Assembly (NCBI GenBank): GCA_945865645.1
Contig: CAMBEI010000008.1
Span: 1-59,929, forward strand
Direction: 5' to 3'
From: Chitinophaga pinensis
GTDB lineage: Bacteria; Bacteroidota; Bacteroidia; Chitinophagales; Chitinophagaceae
DNA: 59,929 bases
Numbering within the stretch: the first letter of the stretch is position 1; each line of letters opens with the position of its first letter. Both the position numbers and the translations under genes were made by a program. Below are positions 37,291 to 46,990 of this stretch, piece after piece. The notes below the pieces were generated by a model. That model was given only the letters and a program-made list of their open reading frames with translations. It made no database searches and was not told the DNA's origin.

Positions 37291-38255
37291 GTTATCCCGA
37301 TTTTAAAGAAAAGCAGGTTGTTATTTGTTTTGCCTCTAACAAACAAAAAATATCATTCTTAAATGATAACTTGATTATTAAAGATGAAGACGATAAAATA
37401 ATACTTCAGAACAGTTGCTACAAAACATTTTCATTGTGGATTATTGGCTCCGTAACATTAACTTCTGGAATTTTGGAAAGGAGTAAAAAATTTGCATTCC
37501 CTGTTTCATTATTCAGTTATAATTTTCGATGCTACGGAACATGGTCCTCATCCACTGAAGGAAATTATCTGCTAAGGCAGAAGCAATATGATAATAAATC
37601 TGGGAGTATTGCCAGGTTAATAATTAGTAATAAAATTGGTAATCAACTTGGGTTGATAAAAAGCGTAAGAAGTAAAAATCCTGTACAGGCAAGGGCAATT
37701 GAACTTTTAAGTAATTACCAACATCAGATTAGTGGCGCAAATTCAGTACAAGAAATAATGGGTATTGAGGGGATAGCAAGCCGAGTATATTTTGAATCAT
37801 GGTTTTATGATTTGGATTGGAAGGGGCGTAAGCCAAGAGCAAAAAGAGATATGCTTAATACACTTATGGATATAGGGTACACCTTCTTATTTAATATTAT
37901 TGAAGCGATGCTTAATCTATATGGTTTTGATTTATATAAGGGCGAATTACATCAATGTTTTTATCAAAGAAAATCATTGGTTTGTGATTTGGTAGAACCA
38001 TTTAGATGTATTGTAGATAAGCAATTAAAAAAAGCATTTCATTTGAATCAAATAAGGGCAGAGGATTTTAAAGAAATAAAAGGTCAATTTGTTTTGTCTT
38101 ATGATAAATCAAAAGGATATACCAAATGGCTTCTCACTGCATTATTGGAAAAGAAAGAGTCCATGTTTTATTATACACAGGAGTATTATAGATGGTTTAT
38201 GAAAAATAAGCCTGAAGACCAATTTCCATATTTTAATATATCAGACCATGAGTAA
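37284..38255 (+). CDS. cas1: CRISPR integrase Cas1
   Basis: The 323-residue Cas1 is the metal-dependent integrase that inserts spacers at the leader end of the array. Catalytic residues are Glu162 (GIEGIASRVYFE), His223 (GELHQCFYQRKS) and Asp235 (SLVCDLVEPFR). The N-terminal beta domain precedes the helical catalytic domain, as is normal. It overlaps cas4 by seven bases and cas2 by eight. Confidence 0.97.
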   Translation: MLSYPDFKEKQVVICFASNKQKISFLNDNLIIKDEDDKIILQNSCYKTFSLWIIGSVTLTSGILERSKKFAFPVSLFSYNFRCYGTWSSSTEGNYLLRQKQYDNKSGSIARLIISNKIGNQLGLIKSVRSKNPVQARAIELLSNYQHQISGANSVQEIMGIEGIASRVYFESWFYDLDWKGRKPRAKRDMLNTLMDIGYTFLFNIIEAMLNLYGFDLYKGELHQCFYQRKSLVCDLVEPFRCIVDKQLKKAFHLNQIRAEDFKEIKGQFVLSYDKSKGYTKWLLTALLEKKESMFYYTQEYYRWFMKNKPEDQFPYFNISDHE

Positions 38256-38529
38256 CCGTTTAATAATTACGTATGATATCAGTAATGATAAATTGAGGAC
38301 CACTTTTTCTAAATATTTGAGTAAATTCGGTTATCGTCTTCAATTTTCTGTTTTTGAGATAAAAAATAGTGAAAGAATACTGGATAATATAAAAACAAAA
38401 ATTACAGCTTATTTTGAAAATAAATTTGAACAGTCAGATAGTGTTATCATTTTTCATTTAAGTATTCAGTGTGAAAAAATATGTTTTGGATATGCAAAAA
38501 ATGAAGAAACTGATCTTGTAATCATTTGA
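38248..38529 (+). CDS. cas2: CRISPR adaptation protein Cas2
   Basis: The 93-residue Cas2 has the ferredoxin-like fold start RLIITYDISNDKLR, with the conserved YDI aspartate, and the strand YRLQFSVFEIKNSER. It forms the bridge of the Cas1-Cas2 integration complex. It ends the cas operon, 127 bp before the first repeat. Confidence 0.95.
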   Translation: MSNRLIITYDISNDKLRTTFSKYLSKFGYRLQFSVFEIKNSERILDNIKTKITAYFENKFEQSDSVIIFHLSIQCEKICFGYAKNEETDLVII

Positions 38530-38656
38530 TATTGTAAACCCTAGTCTTTATATAATAAAGAATAGCTTTTTCTAAATTTATATGCTATTTCGACTCATTA
38601 TTCATTTACTTTGTATTCAAAACCTTAATTCCTATGTCTTTTTGACAGCATAAGGG
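38530..38656 (+). promoter_or_regulatory. probable CRISPR leader
   Basis: The 127-bp AT-rich gap between cas2 and the first repeat is the usual leader place in type V-A loci. A TTACTTTG box (38606-38613, one base from TAnnTTTG) lies 43 bp before the first repeat and could start array transcription. The orientation is inferred from the handle being at the 3' end of each repeat. Confidence 0.55.
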
Positions 38657-39529
38657 GTTTAGGGTTATTTAAAAATTTCTACTATTGTAGATTTATACTC
38701 TCTTTTTTTAAGTAGTATATGGTTTAGGGTTATTTAAAAATTTCTACTATTGTAGATACACACAATACCCACAGGCAGCACAAGCAGGTTTAGGGTTATT
38801 TAAAAATTTCTACTATTGTAGATGGCAATGCAAAGGATGGGTTTGTTGGCAGGTTTAGGGTTATTTAAAAATTTCTACTATTGTAGATTTCTGTCCGTTG
38901 CTTAGTGTCCTTTGTACGGTTTAGGGTTATTTAAAAATTTCTACTATTGTAGATCAATTCGTGTGCATCATTTTTCCATAGGGTTTAGGGTTATTTAAAA
39001 ATTTCTACTATTGTAGATTTGATACAGATACGCCAAGCACCGGCATGGTTTAGGGTTATTTAAAAATTTCTACTATTGTAGATCGAGGTTGTTAACTTCA
39101 GTATCAATAGTTTAGGGTTATTTAAAAATTTCTACTATTGTAGATAGGAATATACTTATGAATTAACTGATAAGGTTTAGGGTTATTTAAAAATTTCTAC
39201 TATTGTAGATAGGGATTAAAATTAAAGGCATATCTGGTTTAGGGTTATTTAAAAATTTCTACTATTGTAGATTGGAAACAATACTGTTGCATGAAAGCGG
39301 GTTTAGGGTTATTTAAAAATTTCTACTATTGTAGATGATAGTTACGATTGCAGCCAATATGTAGGTTTAGGGTTATTTAAAAATTTCTACTATTGTAGAT
39401 TCCTCGCTGCGCTTTCCTGCATCATTTTGGTTTAGGGTTATTTAAAAATTTCTACTATTGTAGATGGTGCAACTGATGGTTCCATTTCTTTTGGTTTAGG
39501 GTTATTTAAAAATTTCTACTATTGTAGAT
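38657..39529 (+). CRISPR. type V-A CRISPR array, 14 repeats, 13 spacers
   Basis: Fourteen 36-bp repeats begin GTTTAGGGTTA and end in the Cas12a handle TCTACTATTGTAGAT. They start at 38657, 38722, 38788, 38853, 38919, 38983, 39048, 39110, 39175, 39237, 39301, 39365, 39430 and 39494. By eye all copies are identical, including the last. Spacers are 26-30 bp (29, 30, 29, 30, 28, 29, 26, 29, 26, 28, 28, 29 and 28), and no two are alike. The uniform repeats and matching handle show that the array belongs to the adjoining Cas12a. I saw no spacer match elsewhere in the window, but I could not search exhaustively. Confidence 0.98.
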
Positions 39530-39586
39530 TCCTCTGCGTGAGGAAAACACCCCCTCAAATCGGTTAAAATCGTTTTTTAAATATTT

Positions 39587-39612
39587 AACTTCCTTCCAAT
39601 TGTCAGGAAGTT
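39587..39612. terminator. possible terminator downstream of the array
   Basis: A 7-bp stem (AACTTCC / GGAAGTT) with a 12-nt loop is followed by CCAGTTTTG. It lies between the array and the convergent barrel gene. Confidence 0.35.
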
Positions 39613-39703
39613 CCAGTTTTGTTCAATGCAAAGTAGAGGTTGTCAAGTGAATCAAACAAAGAAAAATTCACATACAAGATAAAGATTCGCAAGTATCAAA
39701 TAA

Positions 39704-40513
39704 CTATCTAAAAGCATTAAAAAATAAATACTCAAATTTCAATACCATGCCATTTGGTGCTGTTCGTTCCATGGTAGAATATATTTGGTGCCGGTAGCCA
39801 ATATCAATCCTCGCCTGGCTGTTAATTATAAGTTGTACTGAAGGACCAATATCTAAATACGATTTTTTATTTTCGTTCAAACGCTGGCCAAGTAATTCAA
39901 GCATCAGATTAACATTAATTTGCTTATAGCTTGTATAAACTTTAGGTAGCATTAGTTTACCTACAGACAAAGTATAATTCATTGCATTATTACTCTCGGT
40001 TATTGGAAAATTATAGTCCGGTTTATTATCTAGCGCCCTTTCATAACTAATCGTACTACTGATAGCAACCTTGTGCAATAATTTTGTAGCAATAAACCCA
40101 GCATCGTACCCTGTGTTATGCCCCATTGTTTCAAGTTCCTGTTGGTGTATATCAGCCTTGTTAAGACTATATCGTCCATACAAGGCCATTCTGAAATGAC
40201 TTTTTATAGCATCTTCACTAAAGAAACGATATTTCGCATATAAACTACCCCCTTCAGCTTCAAAACCACCTTCTTGTCTGTTACTTATAAACCCCTGCAC
40301 ATGTACCATCCATTTTTTATTTATGCCCCACATTAGTTCTGGCATATTATGGTAATTCAGTTTACCATCTTTCTCCAAAAAGAACCCATTCATATCTCTA
40401 AAAGCCAATGACTTTGCAGGCATATTACTTGCAGGTTCAGTGAATACGAATAGCTCTTGAGAAAATGCAGTCGAATTAATAAAAAGGAAAACGATAAGGA
40501 ATATTTTATTCAT
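39704..40513 (-). CDS. outer-membrane beta-barrel protein of the metal cluster
   Basis: The 269-residue protein has a signal peptide (about 1-18, ending AFS-QELF) and many amphipathic beta strands, e.g. GGSLYAKYRFFSEDA and SYLDIGPSVQLIIN. The last strand, VLKFEYLFFNAF, has the C-terminal aromatic of outer-membrane barrels. It directly follows an HMA-domain gene (1-bp gap, same strand), a pairing that suggests metal export or sensing in the envelope (inference). I do not recognise a precise family. Confidence 0.65.
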   Translation of the reverse strand: MNKIFLIVFLFINSTAFSQELFVFTEPASNMPAKSLAFRDMNGFFLEKDGKLNYHNMPELMWGINKKWMVHVQGFISNRQEGGFEAEGGSLYAKYRFFSEDAIKSHFRMALYGRYSLNKADIHQQELETMGHNTGYDAGFIATKLLHKVAISSTISYERALDNKPDYNFPITESNNAMNYTLSVGKLMLPKVYTSYKQINVNLMLELLGQRLNENKKSYLDIGPSVQLIINSQARIDIGYRHQIYSTMERTAPNGMVLKFEYLFFNAFR

Positions 40514-40514
40514 A

Positions 40515-41027
40515 TTATAATACCTTAATGTGAAATAGGTTTTTACTGATGGTAGCGTAGGATGGATATTGCTTTACCATCTTCGAAATTTGTTTGTACT
40601 CTTTTTCAACGATATACCCCTTATCAAGAATTTTTGCTTTTACTTCCCCATTTAAAGTACCAGATTTAGTATCCATAAATGTATACGTGTTATTATCTAG
40701 AGTAAATGACCTGTTATTTTCTACCTGCTGTTTGTTAAAATTGAACACAACTAGCAATTCACCAACAGAAAAACCTGCATCTTCTACTTTCTTTTTAATG
40801 TCACCAATATTCACTGAACTACCCTTTTTAAAATAAAGTAGGAAGGCTGTATTGTTTAAATCAGGCTCTACTTTTTCTATTTCTGCTATAGATATTAACT
40901 GCTTATAGGTAGCTTTTGAACACATGGAGCAGGTAAGACCTGTGGCTGTTAATTTTGCCTTACTAATTTGGGCATGTACTACTACTGAAAAAAATAGTAT
41001 AACTGTAGGTATTAATATTTTTTTCAT
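40515..41027 (-). CDS. secreted heavy-metal-associated (HMA) domain protein
   Basis: The 170-residue protein has a signal peptide (1-19) and then an HMA-like fold with the metal site GLTCSMCS (Cys33, Cys36) in the first loop. A beta-alpha-beta pattern follows, as in CopZ and MerP. The C-terminal 90 residues form a second region with YTFMDTKSG and GYIVEKEY. HMA domains bind Cu(I), Hg(II) or similar soft metals, and the metal here is unknown. It is the first gene of a two-gene operon with the barrel. Confidence 0.75.
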   Translation of the reverse strand: MKKILIPTVILFFSVVVHAQISKAKLTATGLTCSMCSKATYKQLISIAEIEKVEPDLNNTAFLLYFKKGSSVNIGDIKKKVEDAGFSVGELLVVFNFNKQQVENNRSFTLDNNTYTFMDTKSGTLNGEVKAKILDKGYIVEKEYKQISKMVKQYPSYATISKNLFHIKVL

Positions 41028-41257
41028 TTTTCTTTATTTTATTTTTATCCTTATCTATTAATACATAAATTTAGGCATTTTATACTACTTATATAATGTA
41101 TTTTATCCTCTATTTCAGTTTCCCAATTTTAACGTATTTTTAGGTTCAAAATAGTTGTGATAGATTTTAATAATTGGAGATGAAAATGTCAATTTTATAA
41201 CTATACAAATTGGAATTTATTAATAGATATTCGTTTAATTTTTAAAAAATAAAGTTT

Positions 41258-41596
41258 ATGAAAAAATTATTATTTAGTTTAATTACATTGTTATTATTTA
41301 CTGCAGCAAATGCACAGGACAGTACAAGTAAAAAATTAGTCTTTAATCCTAAAAATCCTGTGTATGAATTAGCGGCTACCTGTGGTACCTGCATGTTTAA
41401 AATGAAAGGAAATGGTTGTCTTTTAGCTGTTAAATTTAAAGATAAAAACTACTTTGTAGACGGAACTGGAATTGATGATCATGGAGACGCACATGATAAA
41501 GAAGGATTTTGCAATGCCACTAAAAAAGTAAAAGTACAAGGATCTGTTATTAAAGACAGATTCGTAGTCAGTTATTTTGAGTTAGTAAAGAAATAA
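41258..41596 (+). CDS. DUF6370 family small secreted protein
   Basis: The 112-residue protein has a signal peptide (1-19, AANA-QDST). The mature part has Cys42/Cys45 in CGTC, Cys54, the motif YFVDGTGIDDHGDAH and Cys85 in EGFCNATKK. This Cys/His set matches DUF6370 as I know it and would suit metal binding. It is divergent from the HMA gene, with a 230-bp AT-rich gap that likely holds both promoters. Confidence 0.7.
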   Translation: MKKLLFSLITLLLFTAANAQDSTSKKLVFNPKNPVYELAATCGTCMFKMKGNGCLLAVKFKDKNYFVDGTGIDDHGDAHDKEGFCNATKKVKVQGSVIKDRFVVSYFELVKK

Positions 41597-41740
41597 AGAA
41601 AATACATGTGTTACAAATCCTAATTTGTTTTACTTTGGAGATAATTATAAAGAGAATATTTACAAAGACATTAAAAAATAATTAATTTCTACATAAAAGT
41701 AATAACTTGCTATCGTTATATTTAAAATAAAATGTCAATT

Positions 41741-43318
41741 ATGAAAAATATCTTATCTATTCTTATAATTTCTATAACCCTTTTGTCTTGTGAAGAGAAA
41801 AAAGAAGCTAAAAGAATTCCTTTAACCTCCTCTTCTAAAGAAGCAGTCGAAAACTTTAATCAAGGAGAATTTCGTCAAGAGCAATTAGAAGACAATGAAG
41901 CAAATGCGCATTATAAAAAGGCATTTGAACTAGATTCAAACTTTGCTTTGGCTAAAATAAACTACAATAATCAAACTGATCCTGCAGATAACAAAAAAAG
42001 GCTAGTTGATGCTTATAACAATAGAGCTAAATTATCTGAAATAGAGTCTGTAATTGTGTCAATAAAGTATGAAACAACCATTAACAATGATTATGCTAAA
42101 TCTGACTTAATGATGGATACTTTAATTGAGAAATACCCTGATTATTATCAGCTTTATGTTTATTCTGCATATATAAAAAACAAATTAAACAACACGGATG
42201 GCTGTATGAATAGGTTTAAGGAGGCATTAAAGGTAAATCCTGAATGTTATGCTGCTGCATTGTCATTGCCAGATTTGCATTCTACAAATGGTACCCCTGG
42301 TGCAAATTATTTTAATATGCTGCCATTAGAAAAAAGAAATTTAGACGAAGCAGAAAAATATTTTAAACTAGCTGCTAAAATTCGGCCTAAAGCTCCTGCT
42401 ACATCTCGTATGTATGGTAATTTATATCGTACAAAAAGAGATTTAGATAAGGCGCTTGAAAAGTATCAAGAATCTATTGAGTTAAATCTTGAAAAAACAG
42501 GCTTATTAGAATTTAGTTATATGATGTTAGGCCACGTTTATTTAAACAAAGGTGAATACGATAAAGCAAGGGAATATTATAAAAAATCCGAAGATTTTAG
42601 AATTGAGATGCATAATAAATATGGCGGAAATAATACAGTATCTGATAGGATGGCGCTTACCTATTTATATGAAAAAAAGTATGATGAAGTAATTCTTGAA
42701 GCAAATCAATTATTATTAAAAATTGATAGTTTACAAACTCCAGAGCGAAATAAAATTACAAACCGGTTCTGGATAGAAAGTTTAAAGTTTGCAACTTATG
42801 GTCATAGTTTAAAAGAAGACGAAGCGCAAGCTTCTATCAATAAATTAATTAATCATAGGGTAGCATATAAAAATGATCAAATTAAATTTGCAACTAATCA
42901 AAATGAAATTAATAGGATTAAAAATTCTATAAAAAGCGACTCTCTATATTTTGATATATGGTTTAATGTTCTTTTTGCCCACTATGAAGAAGCAGAGAAA
43001 AAAATAAAAGATTTTGAAATAGTATCAGCTGAACTGTTGAAAACTGATCCAAAAGCTATGAACCACTATTATGACCAATTAGGCTACCTGAATTTAATGG
43101 AAGGGAAAGTAAAAGAGGCTGTTGAAAATTTTAATCAAGTGATTGGTTTAGATGATGATGTTTACTATTATTATTTTTACGCATTGGCTTTAAAAGCGCA
43201 GGGGAATAAAGCAGAAAGTGATCAAATATTTACAAAAATATCTAATAATAGCTTTGTTCAATGGCAGGCAGGGATTGTTAAAAACTTAGCAAAAGCACAA
43301 CTAAATGCAGGTAATTAA
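41741..43318 (+). CDS. tetratricopeptide-repeat lipoprotein
   Basis: About 525 residues. A lipobox (ITLLSC, Cys near 17) anchors it in the membrane. TPR helices are visible in several places: HYKKAFELDSNFALAKINY, DEAEKYFKLAAKIRPKAPA, DKALEKYQESIELN and DKAREYYKKSEDF. A further one, EAVENFNQVIGLDDD, lies near the end. TPR proteins hold partner proteins. Here the gene overlaps the sensor phosphatase gene by 14 bp, so it probably serves as a periplasmic partner for that sensor. The ATG at 41741 (MKNILS) is preferred over 41732. Confidence 0.82.
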   Translation: MKNILSILIISITLLSCEEKKEAKRIPLTSSSKEAVENFNQGEFRQEQLEDNEANAHYKKAFELDSNFALAKINYNNQTDPADNKKRLVDAYNNRAKLSEIESVIVSIKYETTINNDYAKSDLMMDTLIEKYPDYYQLYVYSAYIKNKLNNTDGCMNRFKEALKVNPECYAAALSLPDLHSTNGTPGANYFNMLPLEKRNLDEAEKYFKLAAKIRPKAPATSRMYGNLYRTKRDLDKALEKYQESIELNLEKTGLLEFSYMMLGHVYLNKGEYDKAREYYKKSEDFRIEMHNKYGGNNTVSDRMALTYLYEKKYDEVILEANQLLLKIDSLQTPERNKITNRFWIESLKFATYGHSLKEDEAQASINKLINHRVAYKNDQIKFATNQNEINRIKNSIKSDSLYFDIWFNVLFAHYEEAEKKIKDFEIVSAELLKTDPKAMNHYYDQLGYLNLMEGKVKEAVENFNQVIGLDDDVYYYYFYALALKAQGNKAESDQIFTKISNNSFVQWQAGIVKNLAKAQLNAGN

Positions 43319-46300
43319 AATATACAAAAAGCTTTCAGTTGCAGTTTGTATATTTTTTTCAGTCAGTTTACTAGCTCAAGAAAGGAAAATAGAGATTCCG
43401 TTAAGTTCTAATAAAATAGAATCTGTTCATATTGACAATCGAGGTCTTCTATGGATTGGAACAGAAGAAGGATTGAATGTATATAATAGAGAAACTGTTA
43501 ATTCTTTTTATTCCAATATTGTAGATTCAACTAGTTTACTGAATTCTGAAATTTTCAAAATTCAGTACCTAGCTGGGGATACTGTACTAGCTTTTTCTAA
43601 AAACGGGTTAAATATTTTTAATCCTTACGGATTTAATTTTTCTAGAATTATTACAAAAAGCGCTCCAGTTTCATTAATTAAAGATCTTTCAAATAATGAC
43701 TACTGGGTTACTACCCAAAACAATGGGATACTTCATTTTAGTCACTCCCTTAAATCTCTAAAACCGCTTGAGTATGATCCACTAAATCCCTTATCTATTT
43801 CTAGTGCTAAATTCAATAGTAACCAAAGAGATATTGTTAATACAAGTAGTATCCAATTTATTTTAATTGGAACTATTAATGGGTTTAATCTTTTTGATCG
43901 GGCTCAAAAAACTGTAAGAAGGTTTTTTAAAAAAACCGGTAGTTACTTATTGTCTAATGAAATAAATGATATTGAGTCCTTAAATGCCACTAATTTATTT
44001 TTAGTAGCTACTTCAAGTGGTTTAAATATTTTCGATACTAAGAATAGTCAATTTACCAAAGACATACTTTTTCAAAATCAAAAAGTAGTTGATGTTACAA
44101 AGGTTGACAACCAAACCTTTTTACTATTAACAGAAACCTCTTTGTGTAAATTAAGTCTTTTGCCAAATGGCGGTTTTGGTGCAATACAAGTTCTTAATTC
44201 AAATAAATCATTTGCCGATGCACGTTTTTGCTTTGGTAAAAAAGAAATTTTTATTTGGTCTCCAAATCAGTCTTCATTTATTCAATACAATAAAAATATT
44301 GGCACAATAAACGAACTAAGCATTAAAAATAATATCACTGCTTTTGCCATTGACGAAAAATCAGATGATTTAGTTATTGGAACTCTAAATGGCGTATTTG
44401 CTATTAGTAATTTTAAACAATTTATTAATGAAGCTCCAAGCAATATTGTTAGTAGCCAAGTTTTATATTATAAAGCACTAGACGAATCAAATAGCATCAT
44501 TATTTCAGGATCCGAAATAAGCTTTGTTAAAAACAATACACAGGTAACTAAAAAAATAAATCTCCCATTTTTAGTTGGCAAGAATAGTTCAAACAAAATC
44601 TCATTCGAAATCAATGGCAGTAAATTATACATTGCTACGAGTGAACTATATGAAATTGATTTATCAAACGGAACCATAACGCAAATTCCACTATTAACTA
44701 AAACTGCCACTATTAGCATTAGCTCGGTTTCTAATTTAAAAATAATTGGCAGCGACTTGTATGTTTCTTTACCAGAAGGAATTACAGTTGTAAATACTAA
44801 TACCAAATCAGTTACGCGTTTCCAATACGACCCTTTAATTAATAAAAATATTCCAAAAGGATTTGAAGATATAGAACAGATTAATGATCAGTTATGGGTT
44901 AGTAATTCCGAAACAGGACTTTATTTGTTTAATAAAAACCTTAATTCGTTTTTGCGCAGATTCGATTTTGTACTAAATGATTTTACAACATTAGCAAGCG
45001 GATCTCCTACAAGATTGTTTTATATTCAAGGAACTGATTACTTATTAATCGCTTCTAAAGGAGATGGCTTATTTCGATATAATTTAAAGACAAAACTCTT
45101 TAACAATTATTCTAGTAAGGATGGTCTTTTGTCTAATAATGTTATTGATTTAATGCAGTCTAATAACAATATTTGGGTTGTTACCACTAATGGAATTAAC
45201 TATTTTGATAATCCAGAAAAAATTGTTTTTAAAAATATAGATTCAGAAGATGGCTTAAGTATAGTTAGTTATTTAAACGAAGGGTTACACCACCAAGATT
45301 CTTCTATTATAATTACAGGCACTCAAAAAATACAATTATTTAAATTCAACGACATTTATTTAGATAATAGGCCATTTAGAGTTGAAATACTCAATGCAAA
45401 TTCTATTAATAAAAATAATGAGTACCAGAATATAGGCTTTAGTGATTTTACAATCAATATGAACAGCGATGCTGTTTCACTTGCGCTTAACTTGTTTACT
45501 TCTACTTCTTATAAAACAAAAAAGGTTAAATTCTTTTACAAAATTGCAGGTGTAACTAGTGGGTTTATTTCTAACGAAGAAGACAATAAAATTCTACTAC
45601 AATCGCTAAGATATTATCGTGTAAACGAAGTAGAAATTTATGCCATTAATAGTAGCGGTAAAAAAAGCGAAAACATTTTAAAATTAAATATTTACAGAGC
45701 CGCACCTTGGTGGGGAAGAATTGAGTCTTTTATTATTTATGTTCTATTATTGGTAAGTCTAATATTTTTTGTTTTCAAAATAAGAGAAAAACAAAACAAT
45801 GAAAGACAAGAAGGAAAACGAAAAGCCAAAGAAATTGAAGAAGCGAAAAACCTTCAAATGAGTTTGTTACCTAAAAAAACACCAGTTGTTGAAGGATTAG
45901 AAATTACTACGTATTTAAAGTGCGCCTCCGAAGTTGGGGGTGATTATTTCGATTTCTTACAAAGCGATACAGGAACATTGTATTCCATTTGTGGTGATGC
46001 TACAGGGCATGGTGTAACGTCTGGAATTATGGTGGCGGTTACTAAGGCTGCATTAAATGGAATTGATTTAGAAGATCCTTCAGTCATGCTGCAAAAATTA
46101 AATAAAATTGTTAGACGTATTAATTTTGGTACACTAAGAATGAGTTTAAGTATTGCAGCAGTTACCAAAGATTCTATCACTATTAGTTCAGCTGCAATGC
46201 CCCCTGCTTATTTATATAATGCTATAGATAATAAATTAGAAGAACTGCTCATTTCCAATCTTCCTTTGGGTGGAATGGACAAAGAACAATTTACTTCTGT

Positions 46301-46535
46301 AACCCGACAATTTAATAAGGGGGATATTTGTGTAATGTTATCTGACGGACTACCTGAGTTACCGAATATTAAAAACGAATTACTTGATTATCCCAATGTT
46401 TTTAAATGTATAAATGAGAATGCAATGAAGTCTGCAGAAGAAATAAAAGATGCTTTAGTTACTTTGTCAAATGATTGGTCAGGTGGATTAATGAATCCAG
46501 ATGATATTACATTAGTAGTAATAAAGCATAAGTAA
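43305..46535 (+). CDS. membrane sensor with propeller domain and SpoIIE/PP2C phosphatase
   Basis: The 1076-residue protein has a signal sequence (about 10-25), then propeller repeats of the two-component-regulator type (LLWIGTEEGLNVYNRE, IWVVTTNGINYFD), and a Y_Y_Y-like domain near 690-790. One transmembrane helix (IIYVLLLVSLIFFVF) and a coiled coil with EAKNLQMSLLPKK follow. The C-terminal SpoIIE domain has the metal-binding aspartates in GGDYFDFL, CGDATGHG, MLSDGLPE and NPDDITLVV. It should sense a periplasmic signal and dephosphorylate a STAS antagonist, as RsbU does. The kinase and antagonist genes follow at once. Confidence 0.88.
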   Translation: MQVIKIYKKLSVAVCIFFSVSLLAQERKIEIPLSSNKIESVHIDNRGLLWIGTEEGLNVYNRETVNSFYSNIVDSTSLLNSEIFKIQYLAGDTVLAFSKNGLNIFNPYGFNFSRIITKSAPVSLIKDLSNNDYWVTTQNNGILHFSHSLKSLKPLEYDPLNPLSISSAKFNSNQRDIVNTSSIQFILIGTINGFNLFDRAQKTVRRFFKKTGSYLLSNEINDIESLNATNLFLVATSSGLNIFDTKNSQFTKDILFQNQKVVDVTKVDNQTFLLLTETSLCKLSLLPNGGFGAIQVLNSNKSFADARFCFGKKEIFIWSPNQSSFIQYNKNIGTINELSIKNNITAFAIDEKSDDLVIGTLNGVFAISNFKQFINEAPSNIVSSQVLYYKALDESNSIIISGSEISFVKNNTQVTKKINLPFLVGKNSSNKISFEINGSKLYIATSELYEIDLSNGTITQIPLLTKTATISISSVSNLKIIGSDLYVSLPEGITVVNTNTKSVTRFQYDPLINKNIPKGFEDIEQINDQLWVSNSETGLYLFNKNLNSFLRRFDFVLNDFTTLASGSPTRLFYIQGTDYLLIASKGDGLFRYNLKTKLFNNYSSKDGLLSNNVIDLMQSNNNIWVVTTNGINYFDNPEKIVFKNIDSEDGLSIVSYLNEGLHHQDSSIIITGTQKIQLFKFNDIYLDNRPFRVEILNANSINKNNEYQNIGFSDFTINMNSDAVSLALNLFTSTSYKTKKVKFFYKIAGVTSGFISNEEDNKILLQSLRYYRVNEVEIYAINSSGKKSENILKLNIYRAAPWWGRIESFIIYVLLLVSLIFFVFKIREKQNNERQEGKRKAKEIEEAKNLQMSLLPKKTPVVEGLEITTYLKCASEVGGDYFDFLQSDTGTLYSICGDATGHGVTSGIMVAVTKAALNGIDLEDPSVMLQKLNKIVRRINFGTLRMSLSIAAVTKDSITISSAAMPPAYLYNAIDNKLEELLISNLPLGGMDKEQFTSVTRQFNKGDICVMLSDGLPELPNIKNELLDYPNVFKCINENAMKSAEEIKDALVTLSNDWSGGLMNPDDITLVVIKHK

Positions 46536-46568
46536 AAAATAAGTGAATAAATTTTAAAAAAAAATAGT

Positions 46569-46985
46569 ATGAAAAAACCAACAGTAGAACTTAAGTTGCC
46601 AATCCTCCCAAATATGGAGTTGATTGCAACACAAACTGCCGAAGTAATTGCCAGACACATGAACCTAACAGAAGAACAATCTGGCGAAATTAGCATGGCC
46701 TTAATTGAAGCTTGTATTAATGCTTTTGAACATTCAAAAACGGATGCCAATGTATTTATCCATTTTTTAATCGAAGAAGATTCTTTGGTAATGAAAGTGA
46801 TTGATCAAGGTGTTGGTTTTGATAAAACAAAAGTAGAAATCCCTAAAATTGAAAATAAAATTGGAAAAGATGAACGCAAGAGAGGATGGGGATTGCAATT
46901 GATTCAAGAATTAATGGATTCGGTCGAATTCGAATCTAATAGCGGTGGAACAACAGTAACAATGAAAAAAAATATTAAACAATAA
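46569..46985 (+). CDS. RsbW-like anti-sigma/serine kinase (HATPase_c)
   Basis: The 138-residue protein has a GHKL ATPase fold: N box EACINAFEHSK, G1 box VIDQGVGFD, and G2-like RGWGLQLIQELMD. RsbW proteins phosphorylate a STAS antagonist and, when free, bind a partner such as a sigma factor. No sigma factor is in the operon, so the output target is unknown. It lies 33 bp after the phosphatase gene and 5 bp before the STAS gene. Confidence 0.88.
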   Translation: MKKPTVELKLPILPNMELIATQTAEVIARHMNLTEEQSGEISMALIEACINAFEHSKTDANVFIHFLIEEDSLVMKVIDQGVGFDKTKVEIPKIENKIGKDERKRGWGLQLIQELMDSVEFESNSGGTTVTMKKNIKQ

Positions 46986-46990
46986 AAAAA

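Noticed and set aside
38537..38546. Inverted partial copy of the repeat start (AAACCCTAG) after cas2
   Set aside because: Only about seven bases agree with the repeat and no handle is near. This is within chance.
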